The notes under the pieces: model-generated
What the model was told of the DNA's origin: nothing
Seen by the model: only the letters and a program-made list of their open reading frames with translations
Database searches by the model: none
Program-made: the position numbers and the translations under genes
In this document: positions 20,999-28,353 of the stretch, one piece after another
Numbering within the stretch: the stretch's first letter is position 1
How the letters are laid out: every line of letters begins with the position of its first letter
Source of the DNA: a virus
Reading direction: 5' to 3' (one strand)
Virus record (IMG/VR): IMGVR_UViG_3300043395_002772
Coordinates: 1-40,592 of that record
DNA: 40,592 bases

Positions 20999-21107
20999 GC
21001 GATGGGAGAGATTCATCGAGCAGTGGACGAATGTGCCCACATCGCAAATAACGGACGATGAAAAATACGAGAGGAAAAAGAAACCCTTACAGGGAAAACT
21101 CTTATGA
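20964..21107 (+). CDS. 47-aa protein from a TTG start
   Basis: A TTG at 20964, just after GAGAGG, opens a frame starting MKKIRWTKGEIERWERF and ending KKPLQGKLL. It overlaps the end of the previous gene by 35 bases. Its stop overlaps the next ATG as ATGA, which supports it. A frameshift extension of the previous protein is an alternative. Confidence 0.45.
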   Translation: MKKIRWTKGEIERWERFIEQWTNVPTSQITDDEKYERKKKPLQGKLL

Positions 21108-21196
21108 CCGCACGCTATGGGAAGTCTCCGCGCAAGAGACACCCAATGAAGAAATATAAGATTGAAAATAGAAAAGCTAATAGGAGAAAAAAATGA
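21104..21196 (+). CDS. 30-aa very basic peptide
   Basis: The product begins MTARYGKSPRKRHPMKKYK and ends ANRRKK, with roughly half its residues Lys or Arg. ATGA overlaps at both ends support it. GGAG lies before the next ATG. It may bind nucleic acid. Confidence 0.5.
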   Translation: MTARYGKSPRKRHPMKKYKIENRKANRRKK

Positions 21197-21627
21197 GCGA
21201 TCATTATTTTAGTCAGCGATATTCTGGGTATGCGGGGTTTGGGATAGGAAGACCAACGATGGCAGAAGCGGGGTGTGTTATTACCTGCAAGGCCATGCTC
21301 CTCTCCTACTTCAATCAGCGCGACTTCTTCCCCGACCAAATGCTGCTCTGGGATAGAGCAAACGGAGGTATCCTTGATGACGGAAGAACCGTATGGAAGA
21401 AGCTCTGTGAGGCTGCTGGAGGCAAGCTCCGCCACACGCTCTTCAACGACGTGCAGCCAGGGGAATTGGTGTACTGTATTCGGAAGGTACACTTTGGCAA
21501 TGGACACTACGTCCTTGACCACCCAGAGCAGCCTGGGAAGATTATTGATCCGCTTGATGGACGGGTAAAGCCGTATGGCACCTACCGATACACTGGAGAG
21601 AATCACTATTACATTGGGAAAAGATAG
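21193..21627 (+). CDS. C39-like papain-fold cysteine peptidase
   Basis: This 144-aa protein has the C39/papain-like order. AEAGCVITCKAMLLSYF holds the likely nucleophile C28. GNGHYVLDH holds H105. KIIDPLDGRVKPYG holds D119. Such domains occur in phage enzymes that cut peptides, including peptidoglycan cross-links, and in bacteriocin-type transporters. No signal peptide is seen, so it would need a holin to reach the wall, or act inside the cell. It is the last gene of the early block, ending just before the terminator. Confidence 0.75.
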   Translation: MSDHYFSQRYSGYAGFGIGRPTMAEAGCVITCKAMLLSYFNQRDFFPDQMLLWDRANGGILDDGRTVWKKLCEAAGGKLRHTLFNDVQPGELVYCIRKVHFGNGHYVLDHPEQPGKIIDPLDGRVKPYGTYRYTGENHYYIGKR

Positions 21628-21640
21628 AAGAGAGCTCCCC

Positions 21641-21676
21641 AACCAAAAAGACCCCCATTTCGGAGGTCTTTTGGTT
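21641..21676. terminator. Bidirectional Rho-independent terminator
   Basis: AACCAAAAAGACC pairs with GGTCTTTTGGTT around a CCCATTTCGGA-type loop. T-rich arms follow on both strands. It lies in the 70-base gap between the convergent early (plus) and late (minus) blocks and would stop both. Confidence 0.85.
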
Positions 21677-21696
21677 TCTGGTCTTCTATTGGTTTT

Positions 21697-22485
21697 CTAT
21701 ATCGTTTTTGGGCTCGTGAGTTTTGAGAGTGGGAGCGTGTGGTACTTCCCGCACTCCGTACACTGGAAGCAGACCCTCCTCAATCCAGACGCCGTTACTC
21801 GCTGTTTGTTGATGATGACCTTGAACGACCCGCACTCGGGACACGAGTTTGTGCTGGAGCCAAAATGTGACTTCGGTTTGAGATAGGGAGACATAACCTT
21901 CCACACGCGCTCGAGAAGTAACACATCGTTCTTGCAGTAGCTGACCATCTTCTGTAACGCTCTTTTGTTGTTCCCTAAAAGCAACCGTTTCCAAAAGTCT
22001 CTGTTCTCTATCTCCGTCTCTCCCATGAGGACTTGTTTCCAGAGCTTCGCCCCACCGGTTTCCAACTTCTCTCCAAGGCCACAGACTTTGGCGATGTGGG
22101 AGAGCTTATTCGACATGAAGTTGAAATGCTGCCGTGCTTCTTTACAGGTGTCGATGCTCGTATATTCAGGCATCATAGGGACGTGATTCACAAGGCACCG
22201 TGTCCTCACCCACGGAAGATCGAAGGTATTACCGTTATGTGTTACTATCTCATCGGCTCTCTCTGTTTCCTTGATGAACGTCTCCAGCATCTTCCGCTCG
22301 TTGTGCTTCTCGTCCCAGGTAAGCGCATACACCGTCTTCTCATCCTCCCATTTCCAGCAGATACAGATAATCGCACCCTCAAGGATGATGTTCTCATGGG
22401 AGACGCGTGTGTAGTGTTCCGGCTTCCAGAACCAGCCTATATTTGGTGAAACCTCAATGTCAAAGATGAGTCGTTTTTTCTTCAT
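21697..22485 (-). CDS. RNase H-fold 3'-5' exonuclease with zinc ribbon
   Basis: The ATG at 22485 with GGAGG two bases before it gives 262 aa; a start 21 codons up is unlikely. The exonuclease motifs are LIFDIEVSP (D9, E11), IVTHNGNTFDLPW and VSYCKNDVLLLERVW (YxxxD), as in RNase_H_2/YprB-type nucleases. The C terminus has two CxxC pairs (SCPECGS and QCTECGK), a zinc ribbon. It would degrade DNA or RNA from 3' ends. It is the last gene of the late strand, an odd place for a DNA-metabolism enzyme. Confidence 0.85.
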   Translation of the reverse strand: MKKKRLIFDIEVSPNIGWFWKPEHYTRVSHENIILEGAIICICWKWEDEKTVYALTWDEKHNERKMLETFIKETERADEIVTHNGNTFDLPWVRTRCLVNHVPMMPEYTSIDTCKEARQHFNFMSNKLSHIAKVCGLGEKLETGGAKLWKQVLMGETEIENRDFWKRLLLGNNKRALQKMVSYCKNDVLLLERVWKVMSPYLKPKSHFGSSTNSCPECGSFKVIINKQRVTASGLRRVCFQCTECGKYHTLPLSKLTSPKTI

Positions 22486-22508
22486 GGCCTCCGAAATGAA
22501 ATAAAAAC

Positions 22509-22530
22509 AAGACTCCCAAAAGAGAGTCTT
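22509..22530 (-). terminator. Terminator-like hairpin
   Basis: AAGACTC (22509-22515) pairs with GAGTCTT (22524-22530). On the minus strand it is followed by GTTTTTATTT. It lies between the HNH gene and the exonuclease gene and may reduce transcription into the exonuclease, which has its own strong ribosome site. Confidence 0.65.
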
Positions 22531-22595
22531 TGTTGAAAGAAAGAACACTTTGAATCCTGAGAGAACTCTGTATGGCTTGTTTGCATTTTCCTCCT

Positions 22596-22808
22596 TTACC
22601 CAAGTTGCTTATGGAGCCAGTCGTGGCATGACCGACAGAGAACCATGAGATTCTGGATACTGTTATCTGATGGATCATGGTTCACATGATGGATAGTGAG
22701 CCTCTTCACTTGAGAGCAGTGCGCACACTGTCGGTTGTAGCTTCTGAGGACAACGACTCTGACGGCGAAGGAAATCCTTCTTCTCCTCGGTCTTCTCTTC
22801 GGCCTCAT
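22596..22808 (-). CDS. Small HNH endonuclease
   Basis: The ATG at 22808 has AAGGAGG five bases before it. The 70-aa product has a very basic start (MRPKRRPRRRRISF). A compact HNH follows: CAHCSQV, LTIHHVNHDPSDNS, then LCRSCHDWLHK. Minimal HNH proteins of this size nick or cut DNA, some during packaging. It lies between the lysis-type genes and the exonuclease. Confidence 0.85.
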   Translation of the reverse strand: MRPKRRPRRRRISFAVRVVVLRSYNRQCAHCSQVKRLTIHHVNHDPSDNSIQNLMVLCRSCHDWLHKQLG

Positions 22809-22834
22809 GGCCACCTCCTTCTCTGCTGTCCCAG

Positions 22835-23206
22835 CTACCCAGTTGTCTTTTGCTTCTTTGGGAGCTTCCTGGTGATGTGCTCAATCCACCAAAGAACCTG
22901 TTTGTCGCTGTTGAAGATATTCTTGACGACCTCCTCTTCAAGACTCCGTATCTGCGGCTCTACAACCCCATATCCAAGCCCCCTCATTCTGCTATTAAAA
23001 AGCTGGTGGAGGAGTTCGTGAACCACGGCTCGTATCCTTCCGCATTTCCCAGCACCAATGATAATGGTGATGCCCTTCCCTGGATGGAAGAACGTTGAAG
23101 ATGCCTCATAGTTCTTGAGTCTTCGGTACTGTATCCTCGTCCTTGGGTATACAAGCATCAAACGAAGTTCTTTCGTTATCTGCCCAATCGTCTTGAAGTT
23201 TTTCAT
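22835..23206 (-). CDS. HELLH zinc metallopeptidase-like protein
   Basis: This 123-aa protein has HELLH (H63, E64, H67) in RAVVHELLHQLF, the metal-binding helix of gluzincin-type peptidases. A later SLEEEVVKNIF helix could give the third ligand. No signal peptide is seen. It overlaps the CHAP gene start by ATGA, so the two are made together. It may process a virion or wall protein. Small peptidases of this type are mostly uncharacterised. Confidence 0.65.
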   Translation of the reverse strand: MKNFKTIGQITKELRLMLVYPRTRIQYRRLKNYEASSTFFHPGKGITIIIGAGKCGRIRAVVHELLHQLFNSRMRGLGYGVVEPQIRSLEEEVVKNIFNSDKQVLWWIEHITRKLPKKQKTTG

Positions 23207-23712
23207 TTATGGATATACGCCCTGATGATAGGGCTGTCGATCGGGATTCTCCCGTGGCTGACGGTGAGGCGGATGTAGTTCTGCTCCTTCACATAGATCC
23301 ACCCGTCTTCTATCTTCTCTATGAGAGCGACGTGGCCCGTTGCCGTTCCCGCCGATGATTCTGTCGTCACAACTACGGATCCTACTTTTGGGTCTTTATT
23401 GACGGTATACCCAGCTTTCTTCGCATTCTCCGGCCATGCACTCGCGTTACCACTCACCCTGAAGCCATACGCTTGCGCTAGAGCGACGCATTGGCCGCTT
23501 CCGTACCTTTCACCCTTTTCGATACTTAAAACCCGTCCTGACGCATTTAAATGCCTTGTGACGGGCTGTGGCTGTTCCACTGGCTTGGGTTCTGGAACAT
23601 AGTGGTAGTCGATGGTTAATGGCTTTGTTTCGTAGATGTGGGGGATGTCTTCACGTTGAACGAGAGTGGTCGTTTCGGCACTATTGGATGGTATAACAGA
23701 GAGAATTGTCAA
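23203..23712 (-). CDS. CHAP-domain hydrolase (endolysin candidate)
   Basis: The frame has a CHAP domain with YGSGQCVALAQAYG (C75), ATGHVALIEKI (H127) and IYVKEQNY (E143). It would cut peptidoglycan amide bonds. The TTG at 23712 gives 169 aa. The frame is open for about 17 more codons upstream and reads as a hydrophobic signal-like segment (IVILSILALTILSV), but no ATG, GTG or TTG begins it. An ATT near 23757 would be needed. AGGAGG (23791-23786) and a 15-base palindrome (23766-23780) lie before it. A linker rich in Pro/Glu joins signal and domain. Confidence 0.8.
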   Translation of the reverse strand: MTILSVIPSNSAETTTLVQREDIPHIYETKPLTIDYHYVPEPKPVEQPQPVTRHLNASGRVLSIEKGERYGSGQCVALAQAYGFRVSGNASAWPENAKKAGYTVNKDPKVGSVVVTTESSAGTATGHVALIEKIEDGWIYVKEQNYIRLTVSHGRIPIDSPIIRAYIHK

Positions 23713-23823
23713 GGCGAGTATTGACAGAATGACAATTCCCTGTCGTAAACTATGAATATGGTTTCAGCTAATAATTAGCTAGGAACCTCCTGTGAATAAA
23801 GAACAGATGCTATAAGTATAGCA

Positions 23824-26800
23824 TTATTTCAGGAATTTGTCTTTCCATTTATCACGGACATCTGAACGAGCCTTGGTGACAAGTCTCTTGATGGTGTAGT
23901 TCTTTTCTTCTGCGGTCATTTGTTTCCAGCCGGGGGTTCTGGAGGCTTGGAGAATGGCGTCGAGCGTCGCCCTTCCCATTTCTGATTGAAAATCCTTTGC
24001 CTCTTTTCCCTTCAGATCACGACGCGACTCGTTCCACTTGTCGGTTTTTTTGAGTTCGGATTTCGGGAGCGTGATGAAGTATCGAGATTCCTTGAGGATG
24101 TTTTCTATTTCCGATTGCTTATTTTTCGGAATAACATTCTTTGGTACGTTTTTAATTTCCCCAGCACCATACGTCTGAACACTAGCACCGAAAGCGGCGG
24201 GAAGCGACATGGGTATTCCCTTTACACCCCATTCTTTATAGGCATCGTGAGCATCCTGAAGAAAGAGTGGGATGAATCGTCGGATGGTTTCCGTTGGAAT
24301 ATCAAACTTCTGGCCAAGCACGTTTTCTCCCCTGAGATACCCAAGAACGAACGAGGCAACAGGGGCGCTCTTGGTTTCCATGAAGCGACCAAGGATGTCT
24401 AGGCGAGTCAGTGGGGTCTCGCCCTCACCGAGACGGATTTCTCTTCCAGTCGTCGAGCTTGTAATCTTCCCAGAAAAAAGCTGTGATGCGAGGCGAATAT
24501 ATTGCTGGAAGCCACCCAGAACATCGTAGCGGGTGTCACCGACCTTAATCTTTCCAAAGTCTGCGCTGGTCGGATTCATACCAACCTCTGCGCCGCCCAT
24601 TTTCGCTAACCCCAAAACCGTCGAGGCAATGCCAAGGTCGGCCAGGAGAATCTTCATCGCTTGCCTCCGAACGATGGGGTCAAGTTTTGCGTAATAGACA
24701 GGGTTGAGCAGTTGGATACGAGAGAGTGCGAGTCTTGGAGAGAAGAAGGCCGTGTTGAGCGGAACCATCGCTTTTTCAAGTGCTGCAATCGAACCCCGGC
24801 CAGCACCGTGGTTGACGAGGGAGCCAAGACTCTTCAAGAGTTTTTCACTGGTTATATCCCCACCCCTTCGTTCCGCGTCTTTCAGGAGCGCATCAAAAAC
24901 ATCCGCTCTGAGCTTATTAAGAAAACCGGTATATGCCCTATTGGATGCCTTGACTGGACTGTATTTTCCTCCAGTGAGCTTCTCTGCAAATCCAGCGCCC
25001 ATCATGGACTCTTCTGCCGAGGTCAGCTTCCCGCCAATATCCGTGAAAACAACTCCGGCTTTCTGCATCAATTCCCTTGTCGGACGGGCGTTGATTTCTT
25101 TCATCGCCGCGTCGTAGTTCTTTTGTGATCCGAAGAACTTGAGCATCGGCCTGAGGTTCGGGAAGAACTCTCGTGGACGGCCAATGAAAAAGATTCCCTG
25201 TCGGAATGGTGCCGAGAGGTCTGTAGAGGCCATAAGTGCTCTTGGGACGTTTAGTGTCTTGACAATAGATGTCCCAATCTTTGATGCTATGGAACTCTTT
25301 TTGGCAAGCTCCTCAACAACCTCCCTGCCAAGGAATTTCTCTAGTACAGCCATCTCACTCGGTTGCGGGACTTCTCCTGCGGTCTTGCCGAAGATTTTAT
25401 CGAGAGCCCTCGTCGCGGTTGCCTTTTCAAACTGCGTAATTTTATCTGTTGTGGCAGCAAGTCGATAGGCCGCATCAATATCAGCTTGTGACATCTTCCC
25501 AAAGAGAGACTCGTAGTCTGCCTTTGGTAGCTTGCCACCGAGCCTGGAGAGCGCAGCGCGGACATCTTTTTGTGTCTTTGCTCCCTCTAGTGCCTTGGAG
25601 TATTTAGCGACACGAGATGATCGTTCTGCGCTGGCAAGCACATCAGTCGCCCTTCTGGAGAGTCTCGCGGATGTCTTGAGGTGTTGCAGGAGTGTATTGA
25701 CCACGGCATCGTCTTGTGTAGAAATAGCAACCTTCTCATCTGGCAAAAGCGAAAGAGCCTTTCTGGAAAGGTCGTCTATGGTGTCCGATGGCTTGACCAG
25801 CTTCATAAATTTATCTGCAAGTCCGGGCTGGTGGACTTCGAGTTTTGTCGCCATGTCCCCAGCTCTCTGGAAAATATCAAGCGTTGGTGCTTTTCCAGAT
25901 TGCGCGAGTTTGATAAGATCGGGGTCTTTCGCCATTGCCTGGAGTGCAGCCTTTGTGTCATCGACAGTAGACTGGATTCCTGTGCGGATTTGTTGCGTCG
26001 TTCTGAAACTTCCGGCGAGGTTTGGTGATGCCGCTGTTTGTTTTGCTGATGCGGCAACGGCTTTTCTCCGCACCGACTCACCAACTTTTTGTCCGACCTT
26101 GCCGATGATAGGTGTTAAGACCGCGCCAAGACCAGCGCCAATACCACCACTAATAAGGGCTTGTTTCGCTATCTCTTTCGCGTCTCCCTCACCCTGGAGG
26201 CCGGATGCTGTGCCGTGGAGCGTCCCATAGGTTCCACCAATTTTTGCTCCCTGCTTTGCGAGTTGAAGTGCCGTCTTTGCCTTCTGTCCTCCCTGAACAG
26301 CCGCTTTCGCACCGACAGCGACTTTACCGAGTTTGGCAAATGGGGCAACCTCAGCAACGGTTCCGAGTGCTTGCCCAGCTATCTTTCTCACACTTGTCGT
26401 TCCCTGCTCTGGGAGAATGTCTTTGAACGAAATACCCGCACGGTTGACGATGTTGTTTTTGATAAACTGTCCAAGACGTTCATTTTGTGCTCCAGCTGGA
26501 AGCTGCCGATACCTCTGAAGAACGCGCATGTCGGTGTCGGTAAGGGAAGATGCGGTTGCCTGGTTACGGACGTTGGGATCTATTACATAGGCAAGTGCCT
26601 CACCAACATTTCTTCCTGCGCCACCAACTAGTGCTTGAGTGTTCTGTGTAAAGAGGTCAACTACTTTTCTTGGGAGGGATTTCTTTCTCACTTCGCCCTG
26701 TTGATTCCTGCTCGTGCTGGTTGGTTGAGTGGTTCTCTGAACAACAGAAATCGGCTCAACGTCTTCCCGTTGGGCTTTCCAGTCTATCACCTTCCTCTCC

Positions 26801-26838
26801 TGCTTTGTTGGGAGAGAGGAACCCCAATCTATCGGCAT
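23824..26838 (-). CDS. Large internal virion protein (LPD38-like)
   Basis: This 1004-aa protein is the longest in the genome. After a charged N terminus, an Ala/Gly-rich segment follows (about residues 150-260, with GGIGAGLGAVLTPIIGK). A long helical middle comes next. The C-terminal part has NPTSADFGKIKVGDTRYDV and GGFQQYIRLASQL, the pattern of the large polyvalent-protein domain LPD38. In short-tailed phages such proteins sit inside the capsid and are ejected with DNA to form a channel. The Gly/Ala segments could insert in a membrane. No lytic transglycosylase motif was seen. Confidence 0.8.
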   Translation of the reverse strand: MPIDWGSSLPTKQERKVIDWKAQREDVEPISVVQRTTQPTSTSRNQQGEVRKKSLPRKVVDLFTQNTQALVGGAGRNVGEALAYVIDPNVRNQATASSLTDTDMRVLQRYRQLPAGAQNERLGQFIKNNIVNRAGISFKDILPEQGTTSVRKIAGQALGTVAEVAPFAKLGKVAVGAKAAVQGGQKAKTALQLAKQGAKIGGTYGTLHGTASGLQGEGDAKEIAKQALISGGIGAGLGAVLTPIIGKVGQKVGESVRRKAVAASAKQTAASPNLAGSFRTTQQIRTGIQSTVDDTKAALQAMAKDPDLIKLAQSGKAPTLDIFQRAGDMATKLEVHQPGLADKFMKLVKPSDTIDDLSRKALSLLPDEKVAISTQDDAVVNTLLQHLKTSARLSRRATDVLASAERSSRVAKYSKALEGAKTQKDVRAALSRLGGKLPKADYESLFGKMSQADIDAAYRLAATTDKITQFEKATATRALDKIFGKTAGEVPQPSEMAVLEKFLGREVVEELAKKSSIASKIGTSIVKTLNVPRALMASTDLSAPFRQGIFFIGRPREFFPNLRPMLKFFGSQKNYDAAMKEINARPTRELMQKAGVVFTDIGGKLTSAEESMMGAGFAEKLTGGKYSPVKASNRAYTGFLNKLRADVFDALLKDAERRGGDITSEKLLKSLGSLVNHGAGRGSIAALEKAMVPLNTAFFSPRLALSRIQLLNPVYYAKLDPIVRRQAMKILLADLGIASTVLGLAKMGGAEVGMNPTSADFGKIKVGDTRYDVLGGFQQYIRLASQLFSGKITSSTTGREIRLGEGETPLTRLDILGRFMETKSAPVASFVLGYLRGENVLGQKFDIPTETIRRFIPLFLQDAHDAYKEWGVKGIPMSLPAAFGASVQTYGAGEIKNVPKNVIPKNKQSEIENILKESRYFITLPKSELKKTDKWNESRRDLKGKEAKDFQSEMGRATLDAILQASRTPGWKQMTAEEKNYTIKRLVTKARSDVRDKWKDKFLK

Positions 26839-26848
26839 CTAGTTATCT

Positions 26849-27889
26849 TTATTTACGGAGGAGACTCCCGCCTGGCCTATTGAGCGGAGAGTTTGGGGCA
26901 CGGTCTATCACTCTTTTCTTTGGCTGACCGATCCTGAAGTTGTCTGGATAAGCAGCAAAAACATCTTTCGTAATGTCCGAGATATTCTTATGGGGGTATT
27001 CCTGTGCGAGTCTCCTGATAATATCCTCTCTTGTGTATTCTCCGTCTCCCTTATCCCCACCAGTAACAACGACATCCGACGCTCCTTGGAGCGAGGCGTT
27101 ATAGTCTTGATCGAGAAGGAATTTCTGTTCCGTCACACTTATCTCTCCACCGCCACTCTCACGTCCGCGATTCGCGATCAGTGACTGTGTATTTGCAAGG
27201 TCAAGCATTTCCGCAGGAGAGGCGGTAAAGAAGTCCTTGCCAATCTTGATAATAGTCTTTCCTGCCTTTTTCGCTTTCGCAACCTCTTTCGGTGTACTGA
27301 GATAGGTTCTTCCTTTTGCCTGTTGCTCGGTGCGAGTCGAAATAGTGTCCGCACGCTCCGTGTCTATTGCCTCTTGTTTCTTGGTCGCCGCGGCTTTAAT
27401 CGGTGCGAGGATGCTTTGGAGGAGGTCGAACTTCTTTTGCTTCTCCGTTACGTCAAGTCCAGAGAGTTTGCTTTGTATGTCCTGTTGTGCTTGTTGCTCC
27501 TCAACATCAAGCCCAGAGAGCGCGTTACGCTGTGCCTCTGACGTGCTTCTGAGCGAAGTAAGGTACGGGGCGAGGTTCTGTGCACCGACCGCCTGGCCGA
27601 TGCCTGAGACCTCTCCTGAGGCGTTGTAGAGCTCTCTCCCGCCATACTGCGCCCGTGTTTGAATACCAGCATTCGCCAGATTCTGGTTGATGGTATCGAG
27701 TTGGTCTTGGTAGGAGCGAATGGTTTGCGCCCTCCGTTGCGCGTAGGTCTGAGGAAGTGAAGACAGTTGACCCTGAAGACCAGTCCGTTGCTGCCCAATA
27801 TCTTCTGTAATCAAAGACTCCGCCTGCGTGTAGGTCGGGTCGCGCTGTGCTTGGATGATTTGATCTTCTGTATAGAGTGGTTCTGCCAT
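26849..27889 (-). CDS. Coiled-coil internal virion protein
   Basis: This 346-aa protein is Gln/Ala-rich and mostly helical (residues 30-190, with SYQDQLDTINQNLANAG and EEQQAQQDIQSKLSGLD). A C-terminal GGGE linker and a REDIIRRLAQEYP domain follow. It lies 10 bases upstream of the large internal protein, like paired ejection proteins of other podoviruses. The role is inferred from context and composition. Confidence 0.65.
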   Translation of the reverse strand: MAEPLYTEDQIIQAQRDPTYTQAESLITEDIGQQRTGLQGQLSSLPQTYAQRRAQTIRSYQDQLDTINQNLANAGIQTRAQYGGRELYNASGEVSGIGQAVGAQNLAPYLTSLRSTSEAQRNALSGLDVEEQQAQQDIQSKLSGLDVTEKQKKFDLLQSILAPIKAAATKKQEAIDTERADTISTRTEQQAKGRTYLSTPKEVAKAKKAGKTIIKIGKDFFTASPAEMLDLANTQSLIANRGRESGGGEISVTEQKFLLDQDYNASLQGASDVVVTGGDKGDGEYTREDIIRRLAQEYPHKNISDITKDVFAAYPDNFRIGQPKKRVIDRAPNSPLNRPGGSLLRK

Positions 27890-27906
27890 TGGTGTTTAAT
27901 TATTTC

Positions 27907-27966
27907 CCCCAAAGATGGACACACGAGAGCGCGGAGGAAACGCCCTCATGTGGCCGTCTTTTGGGG
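27907..27966. other. Long imperfect hairpin in late mRNA
   Basis: A 60-base inverted repeat fills much of the 99-base gap between two late genes. CCCCAAAGATGG pairs with CCGTCTTTTGGGG with one bulge, and inside it ACACGAGAGCG-like and CGCCCTCATGTG-like arms pair around a 9-base loop. Two mismatches on the plus strand become G-U pairs on the minus strand, so the late mRNA folds better. ATTTTTATT follows on the plus strand. Confidence 0.65.
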
Positions 27967-27988
27967 ATTTTTATTGTGGTTTGTCCTT

Positions 27989-28345
27989 CTATCCTACTCT
28001 TCCATTCAGATGCTGATAGACAATGTACATCAGCATCGGAAGGATAATAATGTTTGAGATGATAAGTGCACCAGTGATCTTATTCTTCCATGCGTTGATA
28101 CCGGCGATTTCCCTGAAGGCGTCAGCAACGTGTCCGTTTGTCTTTGTGGTTTCCTCTTTAATAAGCGCAAGGATGTGGTCTTGGCCTGAAAGTTTTTCCA
28201 GTACCAAGTCTCGTGATTTGTCTTGACCGGCGAGCTTCTCCGTCATCAGTTCCTTAAGACTCTGTATTTGGGTACCAAGAACAGCGATGGACACTGCATC
28301 GCTCTCGCGTCTTGCTAATGGGGCTTCGTTGGATTCTGCTTCCAT
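27989..28345 (-). CDS. Coiled-coil single-pass membrane protein, possible holin
   Basis: This 118-aa protein has a helical, heptad-like N-terminal domain (LKELMTEKLAGQ, LVLEKLSGQ repeats). A WKNKITGALIISNIIILPML segment holds one membrane helix (about residues 90-110), then a short YQHLNGRVG tail. The layout resembles XhlA-type hemolysin/holin helper proteins. It may be a holin or an attachment membrane protein. It lies between tail and ejection genes. Confidence 0.6.
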   Translation of the reverse strand: MEAESNEAPLARRESDAVSIAVLGTQIQSLKELMTEKLAGQDKSRDLVLEKLSGQDHILALIKEETTKTNGHVADAFREIAGINAWKNKITGALIISNIIILPMLMYIVYQHLNGRVG

Positions 28346-28353
28346 AGGGTAGC

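Noticed and set aside
25532-26230. Plus-strand 232-codon frame opposite the internal virion gene
   Set aside because: It is a shadow of the 1004-aa gene: its Ser/Ala/Cys-rich composition mirrors the Ala/Gly codons on the other strand.
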